Origin: a virus
Strand: one strand, 5' to 3'
DNA: 64,000 nucleotides
Virus record (IMG/VR): IMGVR_UViG_3300013372_001471
Coordinates: 1-64,000 of that record
The notes beneath the pieces were generated by a model, which worked only from the letters and a program-made list of their open reading frames with translations, ran no database searches and had not been told where the DNA came from. This document shows positions 22,974-32,542 of the stretch, piece after piece. The first letter of the stretch is position 1; the number at the start of each line of letters is the position of its first letter. Made by a program: the position numbers and the translations under genes.

Positions 22974-23426
22974 TCATTTTATATTCTTTAATTGTTTTTC
23001 AAATTTAGTAATATCCGCTTCGGGTGTTCCATACAGTTTCAATATATCGGTCAATTCATCTGGATTGTTTTCTTTAATAAAACGAATATACTCATACACT
23101 TCATTTCTTCCCAACTCAAAGTGGTTACAAAATGTAGATAGAATTTGTGGTTCTATTTCCATTTTGTGTTTGGACTTTATGTATTTCAGAAAGATTGATT
23201 TCTTTGGTAGAATATCTAGCAAAAGTTTATAGTAATCTCTTGAAGATAGTATTCCATTTGAATATGTTTGAAATTCATTTATGACTTCAACAAATTCTGG
23301 TTCCATTGAAAAGAAACGAGCAATCATATAATTGCTCCATGACTTTGTATCTTCTTCTGAAAGTTCTTCCCATTTTGTTTTACGGAAAGTAACACCTTTA
23401 ATATGATCAAATAAACTTTTTGCCAT
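22974..23426 (-). CDS. Clamp loader small subunit (gp62-like)
   Basis: A 150-residue helical protein beginning MAKSLFDHIKGVTFRKTKWEELSEEDTKSWSNYMIARFFSMEPEFVEVINEFQTY, then DYYKLLLDILPKKSIFLKYIKSKHK. The pattern of W-x-x-L then a run of helices with D-Y-x-x-L-x-x-x-LP-K-K-x-F-x-K-Y matches T4 gp62-type small subunits, which are shorter in environmental phages than T4 gp62 (187). In T4 it forms one subunit of the gp44/62 pentamer that loads gp45. Its location two genes after the gp44-like gene supports the call. Confidence 0.7.
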   Translation of the reverse strand: MAKSLFDHIKGVTFRKTKWEELSEEDTKSWSNYMIARFFSMEPEFVEVINEFQTYSNGILSSRDYYKLLLDILPKKSIFLKYIKSKHKMEIEPQILSTFCNHFELGRNEVYEYIRFIKENNPDELTDILKLYGTPEADITKFEKQLKNIK

Positions 23427-23434
23427 GATAATCC

Positions 23435-23704
23435 TTAATCGTTTAGTTGTTGTCTTTTTGTTGGCATAAATTCGTCATTGATATTACCACATTCTAAACA
23501 AGCATAAGTTGGAATTGGAATGATACCTTCTTGTCCTGTTGGTGAAAGTAGTGCAGAAATCTTTTTGAAGAATGTTACTTCGTGAAAGAATTTATTACCA
23601 CATTTTGAACATTCAATATCTGATGCCTGATTGATGTCCACTGTAACTTGTTGTGGTTCTTGTTGTGGTTGTCCACCACCGTTAATGTCATAAATACCCA
23701 TCAT
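23435..23704 (-). CDS. Zinc-ribbon protein between the clamp loader subunits
   Basis: An 89-residue protein. CSKCG at about 33-37 and CLECG at about 69-73 make a two-knuckle zinc ribbon; the N-terminus is Gln/Pro/Gly-rich (GGGQPQQEPQQ). Phage proteins of this kind often bind nucleic acid or replisome components, but the function here is unknown. It overlaps the gp44-like gene (ATGA) and has AAGGAG upstream, so it is made together with the clamp loader. Confidence 0.7.
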   Translation of the reverse strand: MMGIYDINGGGQPQQEPQQVTVDINQASDIECSKCGNKFFHEVTFFKKISALLSPTGQEGIIPIPTYACLECGNINDEFMPTKRQQLND

Positions 23705-24642
23705 TTTCTCCTTTGGTCAATTTCCATAATAATTTGAATAAACATAGCCATGGCATTTATTTCATGGTCTACAACAAAACTGTCTTTGTATTGTGCTTCA
23801 GCAATAATCAAAATGATAGTTGATACGAAACCATTTGCGTATGTATCAACGGTATCGTAAAGATGTCTGAACATTTGATTGAAGTCACGAACATGATTGT
23901 CAGCAAGTAACTGACGAATACCATCGAACTTTTCTTTTTTGTTTTTACTTGATTTTAGAATATCAACAATCGAAGAAAGATAATTGTGTTCTACCAAAGT
24001 TGTTTCATCCAATTTCAAAACACCACCAATAACACATCGTTGAGTTGTGTTAATTACACGGCGAATATCTGGATAAGATTGATTGATAATTGTTGCAAGA
24101 TTATCTTTCTCATATTTTACATTCTCACCATCAAGAATTTTTACAAGATGTTGTGCAACTTCTTTCTTCGATGGTGGAACTATGTTAAAGATTTGACAAC
24201 GAGATTGAATTGGATCAATAATCTTATCTACATAATTACAAGTTAAAATAAAACGAGTTGTCTTACTAAATGTTTCAATAACATTACGAAGTGCTGCCTG
24301 GGCATTCGGTGTCATGTAATCACATTCATCCAATATAATTAGCTTCAATCCACCAAATCCAATTGAAGAAGCAAACTGTTTGATTTTATCACGAACAGTA
24401 TCTACTGAATTTTCGTCTGAAGCATTGATGTAAATGTAGTTATCTTTTGCGATAGTATTTGCAACAATCTTAGCAAGTGTGGTTTTACCACTACCAGCAT
24501 CACCATAAAGAAGTAAATGTGGAACATCGTTTGTCTCAATATATTGTTGAAAGGTTGATTTTACAGTATCGTTGCCAACATAAGTGTCAAGTGTTTGTGG
24601 GCGATACTTTTCATTCCAAATTGTGTGTGAAGTGTTAAACAT
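23701..24642 (-). CDS. Clamp loader large subunit, AAA+ ATPase (gp44-like)
   Basis: A 313-residue AAA+ protein of the size of T4 gp44 (319). EKYRPQTLDTYVG is the usual start; Walker A GDAGSGKT is at residues 47-54, Walker B LDECD at 104-108, a sensor-1 TCNY at about 134-137 and the SRC motif at 147-149, which senses primer DNA and provides the trans arginine. The protein opens and loads the sliding clamp on primer-template DNA using ATP. A CATATATTAG promoter-like motif lies 31 bases upstream. It heads the unit clamp loader, zinc ribbon, gp62-like, DUF1599, Cas4-like. Confidence 0.95.
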   Translation of the reverse strand: MFNTSHTIWNEKYRPQTLDTYVGNDTVKSTFQQYIETNDVPHLLLYGDAGSGKTTLAKIVANTIAKDNYIYINASDENSVDTVRDKIKQFASSIGFGGLKLIILDECDYMTPNAQAALRNVIETFSKTTRFILTCNYVDKIIDPIQSRCQIFNIVPPSKKEVAQHLVKILDGENVKYEKDNLATIINQSYPDIRRVINTTQRCVIGGVLKLDETTLVEHNYLSSIVDILKSSKNKKEKFDGIRQLLADNHVRDFNQMFRHLYDTVDTYANGFVSTIILIIAEAQYKDSFVVDHEINAMAMFIQIIMEIDQRRK

Positions 24643-24673
24643 AACATACCTTATAGATTGATAAATTCATATG

Positions 24674-24683
24674 CTAATATATG
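24674..24683 (-). promoter_or_regulatory. CATATATTAG-class promoter-like motif (clamp loader)
   Basis: The coding strand reads AATACATATATTAGCATATG, 31 bases upstream of the gp44-like start. Core identical to the sites at 2332, 28151 and 47816. Confidence 0.6.
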
Positions 24684-24701
24684 TATTTTTCGCCTAATAT
24701 C

Positions 24702-25772
24702 CTAGCGATTTTTTTGAAATACGAAGATTGGCTCTCTTTTATAGCCAGCTCCCATGACTGCGGACAGTATCAGTTGTAGAGTATCGGTGTGATCGAAACC
24801 AACTAGGTTGGCATATTTTATAGTCATTTCTTCCAAATCTTTATACTTTGGTGTGTTGGCTATGTTTATTAACATATAGCCACCCATTTTTAGACCGTGA
24901 TAACAATTACGGAATGTTGATTGAAGAAATCCAGATCCCCATTCTTCTCTTGTTGGGAATTTGTTATACGATTGAGTTTCTTCGTCTGCATATTTTTCAG
25001 TATCGAAATATGGTGGCGAAGTAAAACACAAATCCAAACTATCTTTTTGTGGGATATAATCTTCTGAACCCATCATGTTCAATTGAATATCTTTGCCAAG
25101 ATATGCAAAGTCATCACGAAGTTTACAAAGTCCTTCAAATGTTTTGGTTGATGGTTCTGTTCCGATATAAGTTTTAATATATGGTGAAGCAAGAGCACCA
25201 ACCAATCTGCCACCCCAACCACAAGACATATCCCACATCACACCATCACCGCCATATTTTTTATAGATAACACCGGCAGCAGTTGGTCTGAAATTGGAAA
25301 CACCTTGAACACCAGAATATATTTTAAGTGATTGACGAAGACGGTTCTCTTGGAAAGAAGTGCCCCAATGTTTTGACAACCACTTCAAACATTTGCGTAT
25401 TGTCATTTTGAATGTTTGGTCATTCAAAAAGTTATCCATTGGAGACATCTTTGAGTTCCCGCATTTAACTTCCATTGCATGCGGAAAGTATGACCACGCC
25501 AATCGAAGTCCGTTCATGGTTTGAATTATATCACCGTCTTTGAAAATACTATCATAATCGAATTGTTGTAGTTTTCTCATGTGTTCATGTTTTTCTTGTT
25601 CGGTGATTTTCATATATGGATAACCGTGTTTGCGGTAATACTGAAAGATACAATCTATCGTATCATCCAATTCTCTTTTACCTGCAAAAAATTCACCGGT
25701 CTCTTTCCACAAACGAACTTCTAGCGGATCAACATCAAAAAATTTACTTAAACTATCGCTGTTTGGTTTCAT
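24702..25772 (-). CDS. SPPY-type DNA methyltransferase-like protein (third paralogue)
   Basis: A 356-residue protein. Motif I (MWDMSCGWGGRLVGAL) lies at about 179-193 and the catalytic motif SPPY at 252-255 in FTSPPYFDTEKYADEETQSY; a carboxy-end KREPIFVF strand is shared with its two paralogues. The order motif I then IV, about 60 residues apart, is that of gamma-type N4-cytosine or N6-adenine methyltransferases, but the long N-terminal helical domain with an NFRPTAA segment is distinctive. It follows the second paralogue by one base. Base and sequence specificity cannot be read from the sequence. Confidence 0.75.
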   Translation of the reverse strand: MKPNSDSLSKFFDVDPLEVRLWKETGEFFAGKRELDDTIDCIFQYYRKHGYPYMKITEQEKHEHMRKLQQFDYDSIFKDGDIIQTMNGLRLAWSYFPHAMEVKCGNSKMSPMDNFLNDQTFKMTIRKCLKWLSKHWGTSFQENRLRQSLKIYSGVQGVSNFRPTAAGVIYKKYGGDGVMWDMSCGWGGRLVGALASPYIKTYIGTEPSTKTFEGLCKLRDDFAYLGKDIQLNMMGSEDYIPQKDSLDLCFTSPPYFDTEKYADEETQSYNKFPTREEWGSGFLQSTFRNCYHGLKMGGYMLINIANTPKYKDLEEMTIKYANLVGFDHTDTLQLILSAVMGAGYKREPIFVFQKNR

Positions 25773-25773
25773 G

Positions 25774-27396
25774 TTATGGTTTATAGAAAACGAATACTGG
25801 TTCGTATTTGAACCATTCGCCGTTGTATAATACTTTATTTGCTAATCTCTCTGGATCGGAATTACCAATCATCTTTGTCATAAGCATTCCCATCTTACCT
25901 TTGTATTCCATACCCAAAGATTTCAAAATGTTTATTGAGTCTTCTTCAAGATGTATTGTTTTATTTGCAGATACTTTGATATTTGCAATGTTCCAACAAA
26001 GATACCGGTCATTTTTCAAATACTCTACGGCAGTTTCCAATGTTGGTTTCAAAAAGTTATCACGCCAGTCTGCATATTCTCCATGTGCCTTATATGATTG
26101 TGTGTCATCATCGGAATACATTTCGCGATTGAAATACGGTGGTGATGTGAAAACAAAATCTAATTTACCTTTATACTTTTGGAAATCAGGATTGAATTGT
26201 ATTGTTTCAGAACCGTCTTGGAAAACTTCGTATGTGTGATTTTCTTTTACATCAAAGAATTTTGATGATAGTGAACTACCCTTCTCACCAATTGACTTCA
26301 AGTAAAAGTCTGCAAGATATTCATAACGAGTTATTCCTAAATCAGGAATTGAATTGTCCGTATTAGGATCTGTTCCAACATAATGTATCGGTCTACTCAC
26401 CGACATTGCTCCCAAAATTCTTCCACCCCAACCTGCACTTGGATCATAAACTGTAACGGTTTCACTTGCAGGAACGTGTTTTGTAAAATGTTCATACAAA
26501 AACTTTGCAGTCATTGGTGGAAAGTTTACAGCAGGTTGTGAGAAAGAAATACGGAATATCTGAAATGCTTGTGGAAATAATCTTGCACTCTTTTCATACA
26601 CTCTAACCAAGAAAACATTTACTCTTGGTTCTTCACCGTCTTTCTTTATCATAAAGTTATCGGACAGTTCATCTATATCACCCAAATAAAATATCATACT
26701 AGCATCAAGTATACCATCCTTAACAAACTCACGGATTTGATCCGCCTTAATAGTTAGATACTTTGTATATTTTTTATTATAGGTTTCAAGTGTGCAAGAT
26801 ATTTTTGATATGCGTAAACCTTGTCCGTCAAATCTACCATCACCATTTTTGAAAGCAACGAAGAAGTCTCTTAATGTTTCACCTTCTCTGAAATATGGGT
26901 TCTTAATTTGATTTGAGGAAATAGATTTACTATAAAGATACATTGAGTCATTGTAAAGAGTTCTACGCATAACATGATGAAAAGTATCTTTCATTTCATC
27001 GGTGAAGAAATCATAAATAGATCTAGATGTTTCACCGTTTGTTCCACTTGCAATCTTCGTCTTTAACATAGTTGGAAAGAATTGATTAGCAGCAGAACCA
27101 TTTTTAGAGAAGTTAGCAATGACGCCGATTATATCTTCGTCATTGCCTTTCTCTGGACTATGAAAGATTTTTGAGGTATTGAACTGACGTAGTTTTGAAA
27201 ATGATTGAACAATCTCTTCTTCGCTTCTGCCAACAAGAGGCGGTTTACCACTTTCATCCCAATCTTTCAAAAACCTCATTCGTAATTCTTCTATCCATTC
27301 TGAAAACTTATTATCATCATAAGTTACCAATTCGCCGTATGTAATGTTTGACGACCAGGATAGAACATCACTCTTTTCATAAAAATACTTTTTCAT
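25774..27396 (-). CDS. SPPY-type DNA methyltransferase-like protein (second paralogue, long)
   Basis: A 540-residue protein with motif I VYDPSAGWGGRILGA at about 318-331, SPPY at 419-422 (FTSPPYFNREMYSDDDTQSY) and the ending YEPVFVFYKP. It shares the methyltransferase half with the genes at 24702 and 30695 but has about 150 extra N-terminal residues rich in charged helices. The ATG at 27396 overlaps the clamp stop (ATGA), so it is translated together with the sliding clamp. Likely a DNA methylase or a modification enzyme acting at the replication fork; specificity unknown. Confidence 0.75.
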   Translation of the reverse strand: MKKYFYEKSDVLSWSSNITYGELVTYDDNKFSEWIEELRMRFLKDWDESGKPPLVGRSEEEIVQSFSKLRQFNTSKIFHSPEKGNDEDIIGVIANFSKNGSAANQFFPTMLKTKIASGTNGETSRSIYDFFTDEMKDTFHHVMRRTLYNDSMYLYSKSISSNQIKNPYFREGETLRDFFVAFKNGDGRFDGQGLRISKISCTLETYNKKYTKYLTIKADQIREFVKDGILDASMIFYLGDIDELSDNFMIKKDGEEPRVNVFLVRVYEKSARLFPQAFQIFRISFSQPAVNFPPMTAKFLYEHFTKHVPASETVTVYDPSAGWGGRILGAMSVSRPIHYVGTDPNTDNSIPDLGITRYEYLADFYLKSIGEKGSSLSSKFFDVKENHTYEVFQDGSETIQFNPDFQKYKGKLDFVFTSPPYFNREMYSDDDTQSYKAHGEYADWRDNFLKPTLETAVEYLKNDRYLCWNIANIKVSANKTIHLEEDSINILKSLGMEYKGKMGMLMTKMIGNSDPERLANKVLYNGEWFKYEPVFVFYKP

Positions 27397-28115
27397 CAAT
27401 TGTTATCCAATTTTACTAAATAATACTTTGCATCAAAGTCATCAATATCAAATTCAACTTTCGCCAAACCTTCGGATGAAACTTTGAGTGTTCCACCATT
27501 CAAGTCTTTGTTAGCGGCAAGAATACCATTGAAGTATTTTGCAGAGAAACTGATTGGTTCAATATCACCACTTGCATTGCAATCAATATCAATAGAGATA
27601 CGGTTTGAATTTGTATTTGAATAACCAAGAACAATTTGATACTTATTTAATTTTTCATTCTTTAATACTGTAAACTTTTCAATATCCGAAAGAGCAGATT
27701 TTGCCTTGATGAATTTATCAATAAATTCTTTTGTAATTGTAATATCCAATTCAAAATTGGGCAATTCTTTTAGGTCTGGTGCAGGTGGAATAACTGCAAG
27801 GTCAGCCAACATATAATTTACAGTAGTTGATTTGTCATCAATTGTCAATGAGAATGCCTTATCACCGGCACCGTTCACTTGAAAGTTTACTGTGTTACCA
27901 AGAACACCCAATAGACTTACAAGCAAGTCTGTGTTATACACACCGAATTTCCAATCATCACCTTGAAAACTTTTCAACTTAACTTCGCCAACCACACATT
28001 TATCATCGGAAATAAAACGAGTGGAAAGCCCACCATTTACATTCCAAGCAACAGACTGTATCAATTTACCCAAATGATACTTACTGATAAAGTTCAACAA
28101 CTTTGATTTTTCCAT
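27396..28115 (-). CDS. DNA polymerase sliding clamp (gp45-like)
   Basis: A 239-residue protein, close to T4 gp45 (228). The sequence shows the two-domain clamp pattern: MEKSKLLNFISKYHLGKLIQSVAWNVNGG..., the FGVYNTDLLVSLLGVLG strand-helix, and a second half with FSAKYFNGILAANKDLNGGTLKVSSEGLAKVEFD, the typical final sheet of clamps. It forms the ring that holds the polymerase on DNA and, in T4, also activates late transcription. The gene is preceded by a CATATATTAG motif and overlaps the methyltransferase gene. Confidence 0.9.
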   Translation of the reverse strand: MEKSKLLNFISKYHLGKLIQSVAWNVNGGLSTRFISDDKCVVGEVKLKSFQGDDWKFGVYNTDLLVSLLGVLGNTVNFQVNGAGDKAFSLTIDDKSTTVNYMLADLAVIPPAPDLKELPNFELDITITKEFIDKFIKAKSALSDIEKFTVLKNEKLNKYQIVLGYSNTNSNRISIDIDCNASGDIEPISFSAKYFNGILAANKDLNGGTLKVSSEGLAKVEFDIDDFDAKYYLVKLDNN

Positions 28116-28150
28116 AACAACAATCCTTAATGATTAGTAAATAATTTATG

Positions 28151-28160
28151 CTAATATATG
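28151..28160 (-). promoter_or_regulatory. CATATATTAG-class promoter-like motif (sliding clamp)
   Basis: The coding strand reads AATTTCATATATTAGCATAA, 35 bases upstream of the clamp start. It lies in the 61-base gap after the polymerase gene. Confidence 0.6.
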
Positions 28161-28176
28161 AAATTTTTGCGTAATT

Positions 28177-30693
28177 TCAAAACGAAAAAAACTTTTGTGC
28201 AACTTTTTTATTCTCCGTTGGGAAATCCCACTTCATTGCCTCATAGAAGTTCTTTAACTTGCCATCCAATTCCGAAACAAATAATTCATTGGCATCAAAA
28301 TAATCCTTGACAAATTGTATAATTTCTTCTGGATCCGAATCACCACGAAATGCCAACTCCTCCAACCCATACTTGTTTGATTTCAAATAAGCAATCTTAA
28401 CCTTGTCACCATTTTTAATTGGCGGATATTTCGGAGGACAACCAAATGTTTTCAATAACTTATTATAGTTTATGGCAGCTTTGATATGTGATGGAGTTCC
28501 CTTTGCATACTTACCGAGAACATCATCCTTTACCAAAGTTTCATACTTTTTAATATCTTTGATTGAAGAATTTTTAGCAACCTCTGCATACAATACCGTG
28601 TTCAAATTCTTTTTGAAAGACAATATGTATTCATCAATTTCATTCTTATCTTTACCTTTGAGAATATCAATCATCACATCCTTCATACACTTCTGAAATG
28701 ATTTGGGGAATGATGAACGAACAATATCCAAACCCTTAACTTCCAACTTATCCATTGGAACACCGTTATCCGAAATAATCCAAAGAGCATATCTTTTTTT
28801 CTTTTGCCAGAAACCTGTTCTACCAATCATTTCTTGTTTGATTTCCAAACGATGTTTGTCAGTATTGAATATCTTTTTGGCAAATACATCATAGAATTGA
28901 TTAACATAATCTTGAACTTCCGTTGCAATCTCATAAATCTTTGGTGTCATTGTTTCAATATCATTTGTATCAATGTCCGGAAATCTATTCTTCACCAAAG
29001 GTAAACAAGAAACAAACACAGAGTCCGTATCAACATACTGAACATAATCAAGGTTATCAGTTTTCAATTCTTTATTGTATTTCATATTGATAGCAGCTTC
29101 TGTTTTCTTAATAACCGTTTGACCGGAAAGTGTAACTGCCTCTGCATTATCAATATCATAGAAACGAAATGCAGGTAAACCAAGAATACCATACATACTA
29201 TTCAAAAGAATTTTCTGAACAAGCTGTCTTTTCTTGTAGAACTCATACTTGTCTGTGTCACCGGCTTTACCCCACTTCTTCATTTCATTTTTATACTCAA
29301 CCCTTTTATCAAACCAATCAGAAAGAATTGCTGGAATGAGTCCGGTTTTGTCTGAACTATACATAACACCGTTTGATGCAACTGTGTATTTGTATTTGTC
29401 CAAGAATGCCTTTAACTTTTCTTTCGATACCTTTTCACCACCAACAATGTATTCATCCTTTCTTCCACGGTTAAAATCTTCAGCATTCCAATCTTCAATT
29501 TTGGCAATCTTTGTTTCAGGAGAAATGTTTAGTGTCATAATGATTGACGGATATAGTGATGTCAAATCCAAGTCATACATCCAATCATATCTACCAGGAA
29601 CAGGATCCTTAACGAATGCACCGATAAAACCTTTCTCACCACTCTCACGCAATTCTTGCATCTTCTCTTGTCTATCTGCTGGTTTGTTCGGAGCAACAAC
29701 ACCACCAATATGTTTAAGATAAGTAAGCATAGCTCCTTCCAAATACTTTGATGAATATACAAAGTCTTCATAAGGAACATGACCAACATGAGCGATACCA
29801 CGAACTAAATCAATATACTGTAACTTCTTGTCTAATTCGATAACTAACTCAACGTCAGTAATGTTGTATTCGATAAATGTATCAATATCATTTTCCATCA
29901 AGTCATCAAGGTTGCCCTCATATTCAATCTTACCACGACCAAGTTCTGTCATACAAACTGCATTTAGGGCATAAGATGGCAATTCTTTATATGAGAACTT
30001 TTTATACACAGTCATATAATCCAATACGGATGTTCCACCGATTGTGTAACGATTACGATACGGCGAATAAAACATTTCACCAATCACAGAAAGATTGTTT
30101 GCGTGCTTCTTACCAAGAACTCTTTTTATACGATTGTGTAAATATGGAATATCGAATGCATCACAATTCCAACCAGTCATAACATGGGGTTGAATTTCTT
30201 GAATTGCATCTATGAATTTAAGTAGTAAAGTTTTTTCATCATAACAAGGTATGACCGTTTTGTTATCCGTAGTTTTCCCATCTAATTTTCTTTTCTTATC
30301 CAATACAAGAATTGTATAATGGTTTGATGCAGAGTCATGGTAAGCAATTGATGTTACTTCATTATTACCTTGTGTTGGATCCGGAATACCGGTAATCATT
30401 TCAACCTCAATATCGAATGTCATTGTTACAATTCCCTTCGAGGGCATATCGGAATCGCCATACATATCTACAAGAATACGAGTTGTCTCTGCAATATCGG
30501 ATTCAAATAGGTCAGGATCGTTTTTAATAAAGTTTGTAACCTTTGAAAGTTTATCACCGTATAGAGAAATATATTTACCATTGGGATCTTTCTTGTAAGC
30601 ATACGGCGTATACTCAAAGTGCATCAAACCTTTTGCATCATCCCATACCCACGCTTCTTTTGTATTTGTTTTAACGAAAATGTTTTGATACAT
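28177..30693 (-). CDS. Replicative DNA polymerase, family B (gp43-like)
   Basis: The 838-residue product starts MYQNIFVKTN at the ATG at 30693; the open frame extends further upstream but into the preceding gene. Exonuclease motifs are FDIEVE (D94, E96), NCDAFD (176-181) and YNITD (276-280). Polymerase motif A DLTSLYPS is at 376-383, motif B KILLNSMYG at 494-502 and motif C YVDTDS at 553-558. All catalytic residues are present, so proofreading and synthesis are both expected. The last residues (QKFFSF) resemble the clamp-binding tail of T4 gp43. Slightly shorter than gp43 (898). It lies next to the sliding clamp gene. Confidence 0.95.
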   Translation of the reverse strand: MYQNIFVKTNTKEAWVWDDAKGLMHFEYTPYAYKKDPNGKYISLYGDKLSKVTNFIKNDPDLFESDIAETTRILVDMYGDSDMPSKGIVTMTFDIEVEMITGIPDPTQGNNEVTSIAYHDSASNHYTILVLDKKRKLDGKTTDNKTVIPCYDEKTLLLKFIDAIQEIQPHVMTGWNCDAFDIPYLHNRIKRVLGKKHANNLSVIGEMFYSPYRNRYTIGGTSVLDYMTVYKKFSYKELPSYALNAVCMTELGRGKIEYEGNLDDLMENDIDTFIEYNITDVELVIELDKKLQYIDLVRGIAHVGHVPYEDFVYSSKYLEGAMLTYLKHIGGVVAPNKPADRQEKMQELRESGEKGFIGAFVKDPVPGRYDWMYDLDLTSLYPSIIMTLNISPETKIAKIEDWNAEDFNRGRKDEYIVGGEKVSKEKLKAFLDKYKYTVASNGVMYSSDKTGLIPAILSDWFDKRVEYKNEMKKWGKAGDTDKYEFYKKRQLVQKILLNSMYGILGLPAFRFYDIDNAEAVTLSGQTVIKKTEAAINMKYNKELKTDNLDYVQYVDTDSVFVSCLPLVKNRFPDIDTNDIETMTPKIYEIATEVQDYVNQFYDVFAKKIFNTDKHRLEIKQEMIGRTGFWQKKKRYALWIISDNGVPMDKLEVKGLDIVRSSFPKSFQKCMKDVMIDILKGKDKNEIDEYILSFKKNLNTVLYAEVAKNSSIKDIKKYETLVKDDVLGKYAKGTPSHIKAAINYNKLLKTFGCPPKYPPIKNGDKVKIAYLKSNKYGLEELAFRGDSDPEEIIQFVKDYFDANELFVSELDGKLKNFYEAMKWDFPTENKKVAQKFFSF

Positions 30694-30694
30694 A

Positions 30695-31921
30695 TTATAC
30701 CTTCTTAAACATCCATATTGGTTCACAAAACTTTTTATCTTTATTTTCTTCAGCGAACTGAACACTATCATTGAGAAAGTGTCCGTCTCTTGTAGCAGTT
30801 CCTGCACCAGCAGAATTAGGTCTCTTTGACATTTCCATTCCAATACAACCCAAGTATTCCATTCCACTCTCTACCAGAAAATCATTCATTGGATTTGTTA
30901 TCTCCAACCATTGTCTACCGGTAGACCATGCAGAATTTGTGTAAACATCTGCAATGTTTATCGCCATTACACCACCAACTCTCAATGATGGTATAATGTT
31001 CCCAAGCGTCTTATGTAGAAAATCTTTATTCCACATATCAATTCCTTTATATCGAACCCAACTTTGTGTATCGGATTGAGAATACTTCTCAACATTAAAA
31101 TATGGTGGTGATGTAAATACCAAATCAAAATGTTCTGGATATTGTGAGAAATCAAAATCTTCTGCGGGTGATTTGTAGAAATTTGTTTTCTTCTTACCTT
31201 CAAAGAAACCTAAATTCTTTTCATAGAACTGGACTTGTTCATCATATATCGGATGATTTTCTACTCTTGGATCCAATCCAACATAATGTTCGGTGCAAGA
31301 TGCTGCGTAAAATCCAGCAAGTCTATCACCCCATCCCATAGAAAAGTCTAATACATTTTTTGCACCTAACATTTCATACATACACTTTGCAACATTCGGT
31401 TTGAATTGAGAACAAATGTATTTACGCAATCCTAACATTGTTCTTAATTCTGATTTACCAAGTGTTTCCATTTTAAGAGAATACATAGAACCCATAAGTG
31501 ACTTCATAAACTTATGGTTTTGCCATGTTCTAGCAGGACCTGGTGATACAGATGCATCAACTTCCCAACGGTTCTTTTGTTGGAAATAGTTTGATGCATC
31601 GTTACCAGTATTAAGACGACTGAAATATAACTGTTTTCCACCATAATTCAAAGCATATTTTGGTTCGGATGCTTTTCTTGGAAACCACTCACCTTCTTTT
31701 AGGATTTCATTCCAACGAATACCTTTCAATTTTAGAAACTCACTTTGAGCGCTTTCAATTGTAATATCCGCATAAGGTAGTGAATATGTCATTGCTATTT
31801 CAGCCAGACGGTCTTTGACATATTCTTTATCAAAGTTTTCTTTTATGTATGTTATTTGTTCGGCAGTTATTGATAAATACGGATCCATTCCGTAAAATTG
31901 TTGGAAATAATCTTCTTCCAC
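30695..31921 (-). CDS. SPPY-type DNA methyltransferase-like protein (first paralogue)
   Basis: A 408-residue protein with motif I VLDFSMGWGDRLAGF at 190-204, motif IV SPPY at 271-274 (FTSPPYFNVEKYSQSDTQSW) and the shared terminal strand CEPIWMFKK. The N-terminal 180 residues form a separate helical domain. It immediately precedes the polymerase gene, one base apart. The annotated start is a GTG without a good binding site; an internal ATG at 31888 is an alternative. Three such paralogues within 7.2 kb around the polymerase and clamp are unusual. Confidence 0.75.
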   Translation of the reverse strand: MEEDYFQQFYGMDPYLSITAEQITYIKENFDKEYVKDRLAEIAMTYSLPYADITIESAQSEFLKLKGIRWNEILKEGEWFPRKASEPKYALNYGGKQLYFSRLNTGNDASNYFQQKNRWEVDASVSPGPARTWQNHKFMKSLMGSMYSLKMETLGKSELRTMLGLRKYICSQFKPNVAKCMYEMLGAKNVLDFSMGWGDRLAGFYAASCTEHYVGLDPRVENHPIYDEQVQFYEKNLGFFEGKKKTNFYKSPAEDFDFSQYPEHFDLVFTSPPYFNVEKYSQSDTQSWVRYKGIDMWNKDFLHKTLGNIIPSLRVGGVMAINIADVYTNSAWSTGRQWLEITNPMNDFLVESGMEYLGCIGMEMSKRPNSAGAGTATRDGHFLNDSVQFAEENKDKKFCEPIWMFKKV

Positions 31922-31934
31922 AAAACACCATTTG

Positions 31935-32231
31935 TTAATCTATTGAATAAAAACTTCCTATGCGGTCACGAAGGTCATACACTATTTGGTATTTTCCATT
32001 AAATTCCTCTTGTGTATAAACAACAGGTTTACCGTGTTCAACTACTATGTATGAATTTGGGAAACATTTTTGTCCGTCACCGAATGTTATTACATATTTG
32101 TTTTCAAAGTTTTCATTTCTTCCAATAATACATTGCCATTTTTCAGATGCAACTTTTGCAGATTCTTCACTACCGTTAAAATGATAAGCGGTGAATTTAC
32201 TTTTTCTGGGTTCAACCATAACAAAATCCAT
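31935..32231 (-). CDS. Hypothetical protein
   Basis: A 98-residue protein (MDFVMVEPRKSKFTAYHFNG...) with alternating strand-like segments (YVITFGDGQKCFPNSYIVVEHGKPVVYTQEEFNGKY), suggesting a small all-beta or alpha/beta fold. No membrane segment or motif I recognise. Five bases separate it from the upstream gene. Confidence 0.5.
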   Translation of the reverse strand: MDFVMVEPRKSKFTAYHFNGSEESAKVASEKWQCIIGRNENFENKYVITFGDGQKCFPNSYIVVEHGKPVVYTQEEFNGKYQIVYDLRDRIGSFYSID

Positions 32232-32236
32232 AACAA

Positions 32237-32521
32237 TTACTTCCTCATAATTTTTGTTTTAACTTCTTGCATAAATTCTGTATCATCATCACGTATTATT
32301 GGATCAATGTATCTTTTACCATCTTTTGCCATAGTCCAATCGTCAGAAATTTCTTCTTCCTTTGGCATCATTATTTCTTCCAACAATTCTAAATCACCAT
32401 GAGTAGAAGTAATATGATCACGAATTTGTTTTCTATTCTTACGGTGTGCGTGAACTTTATCATACTTTTCAGAAGTCCCTGCATTGCCTATTATAGGATT
32501 TTTTCTATATGAGCGGCTCAT
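32237..32521 (-). CDS. Hypothetical basic protein
   Basis: A 94-residue protein starting MSRSYRKNPIIGNAGTSEKYDKVHAHRKNRKQIRDHI, a strongly basic first 40 residues followed by an acidic stretch (LELLEEIMMPKEEEISDDW). It might bind nucleic acid through the N-terminus. No known family recognised. Confidence 0.5.
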   Translation of the reverse strand: MSRSYRKNPIIGNAGTSEKYDKVHAHRKNRKQIRDHITSTHGDLELLEEIMMPKEEEISDDWTMAKDGKRYIDPIIRDDDTEFMQEVKTKIMRK

Positions 32522-32542
32522 AATAATACCTTTAATAAAAAA

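Noticed and set aside
24690-24715. Hairpin TCGC...GCGA followed by a T run on the plus strand
   Set aside because: Only a 4-bp stem with a long loop, and no plus-strand transcription unit exists to be ended; on the minus strand it has no T run.
30694-30867. N-terminal extension of the DNA polymerase frame by 58 residues
   Set aside because: It would overlap the end of the methyltransferase gene, and the internal start MYQNIFVK fits the usual beginning of the family; the extra residues look like an out-of-frame read of the neighbour.
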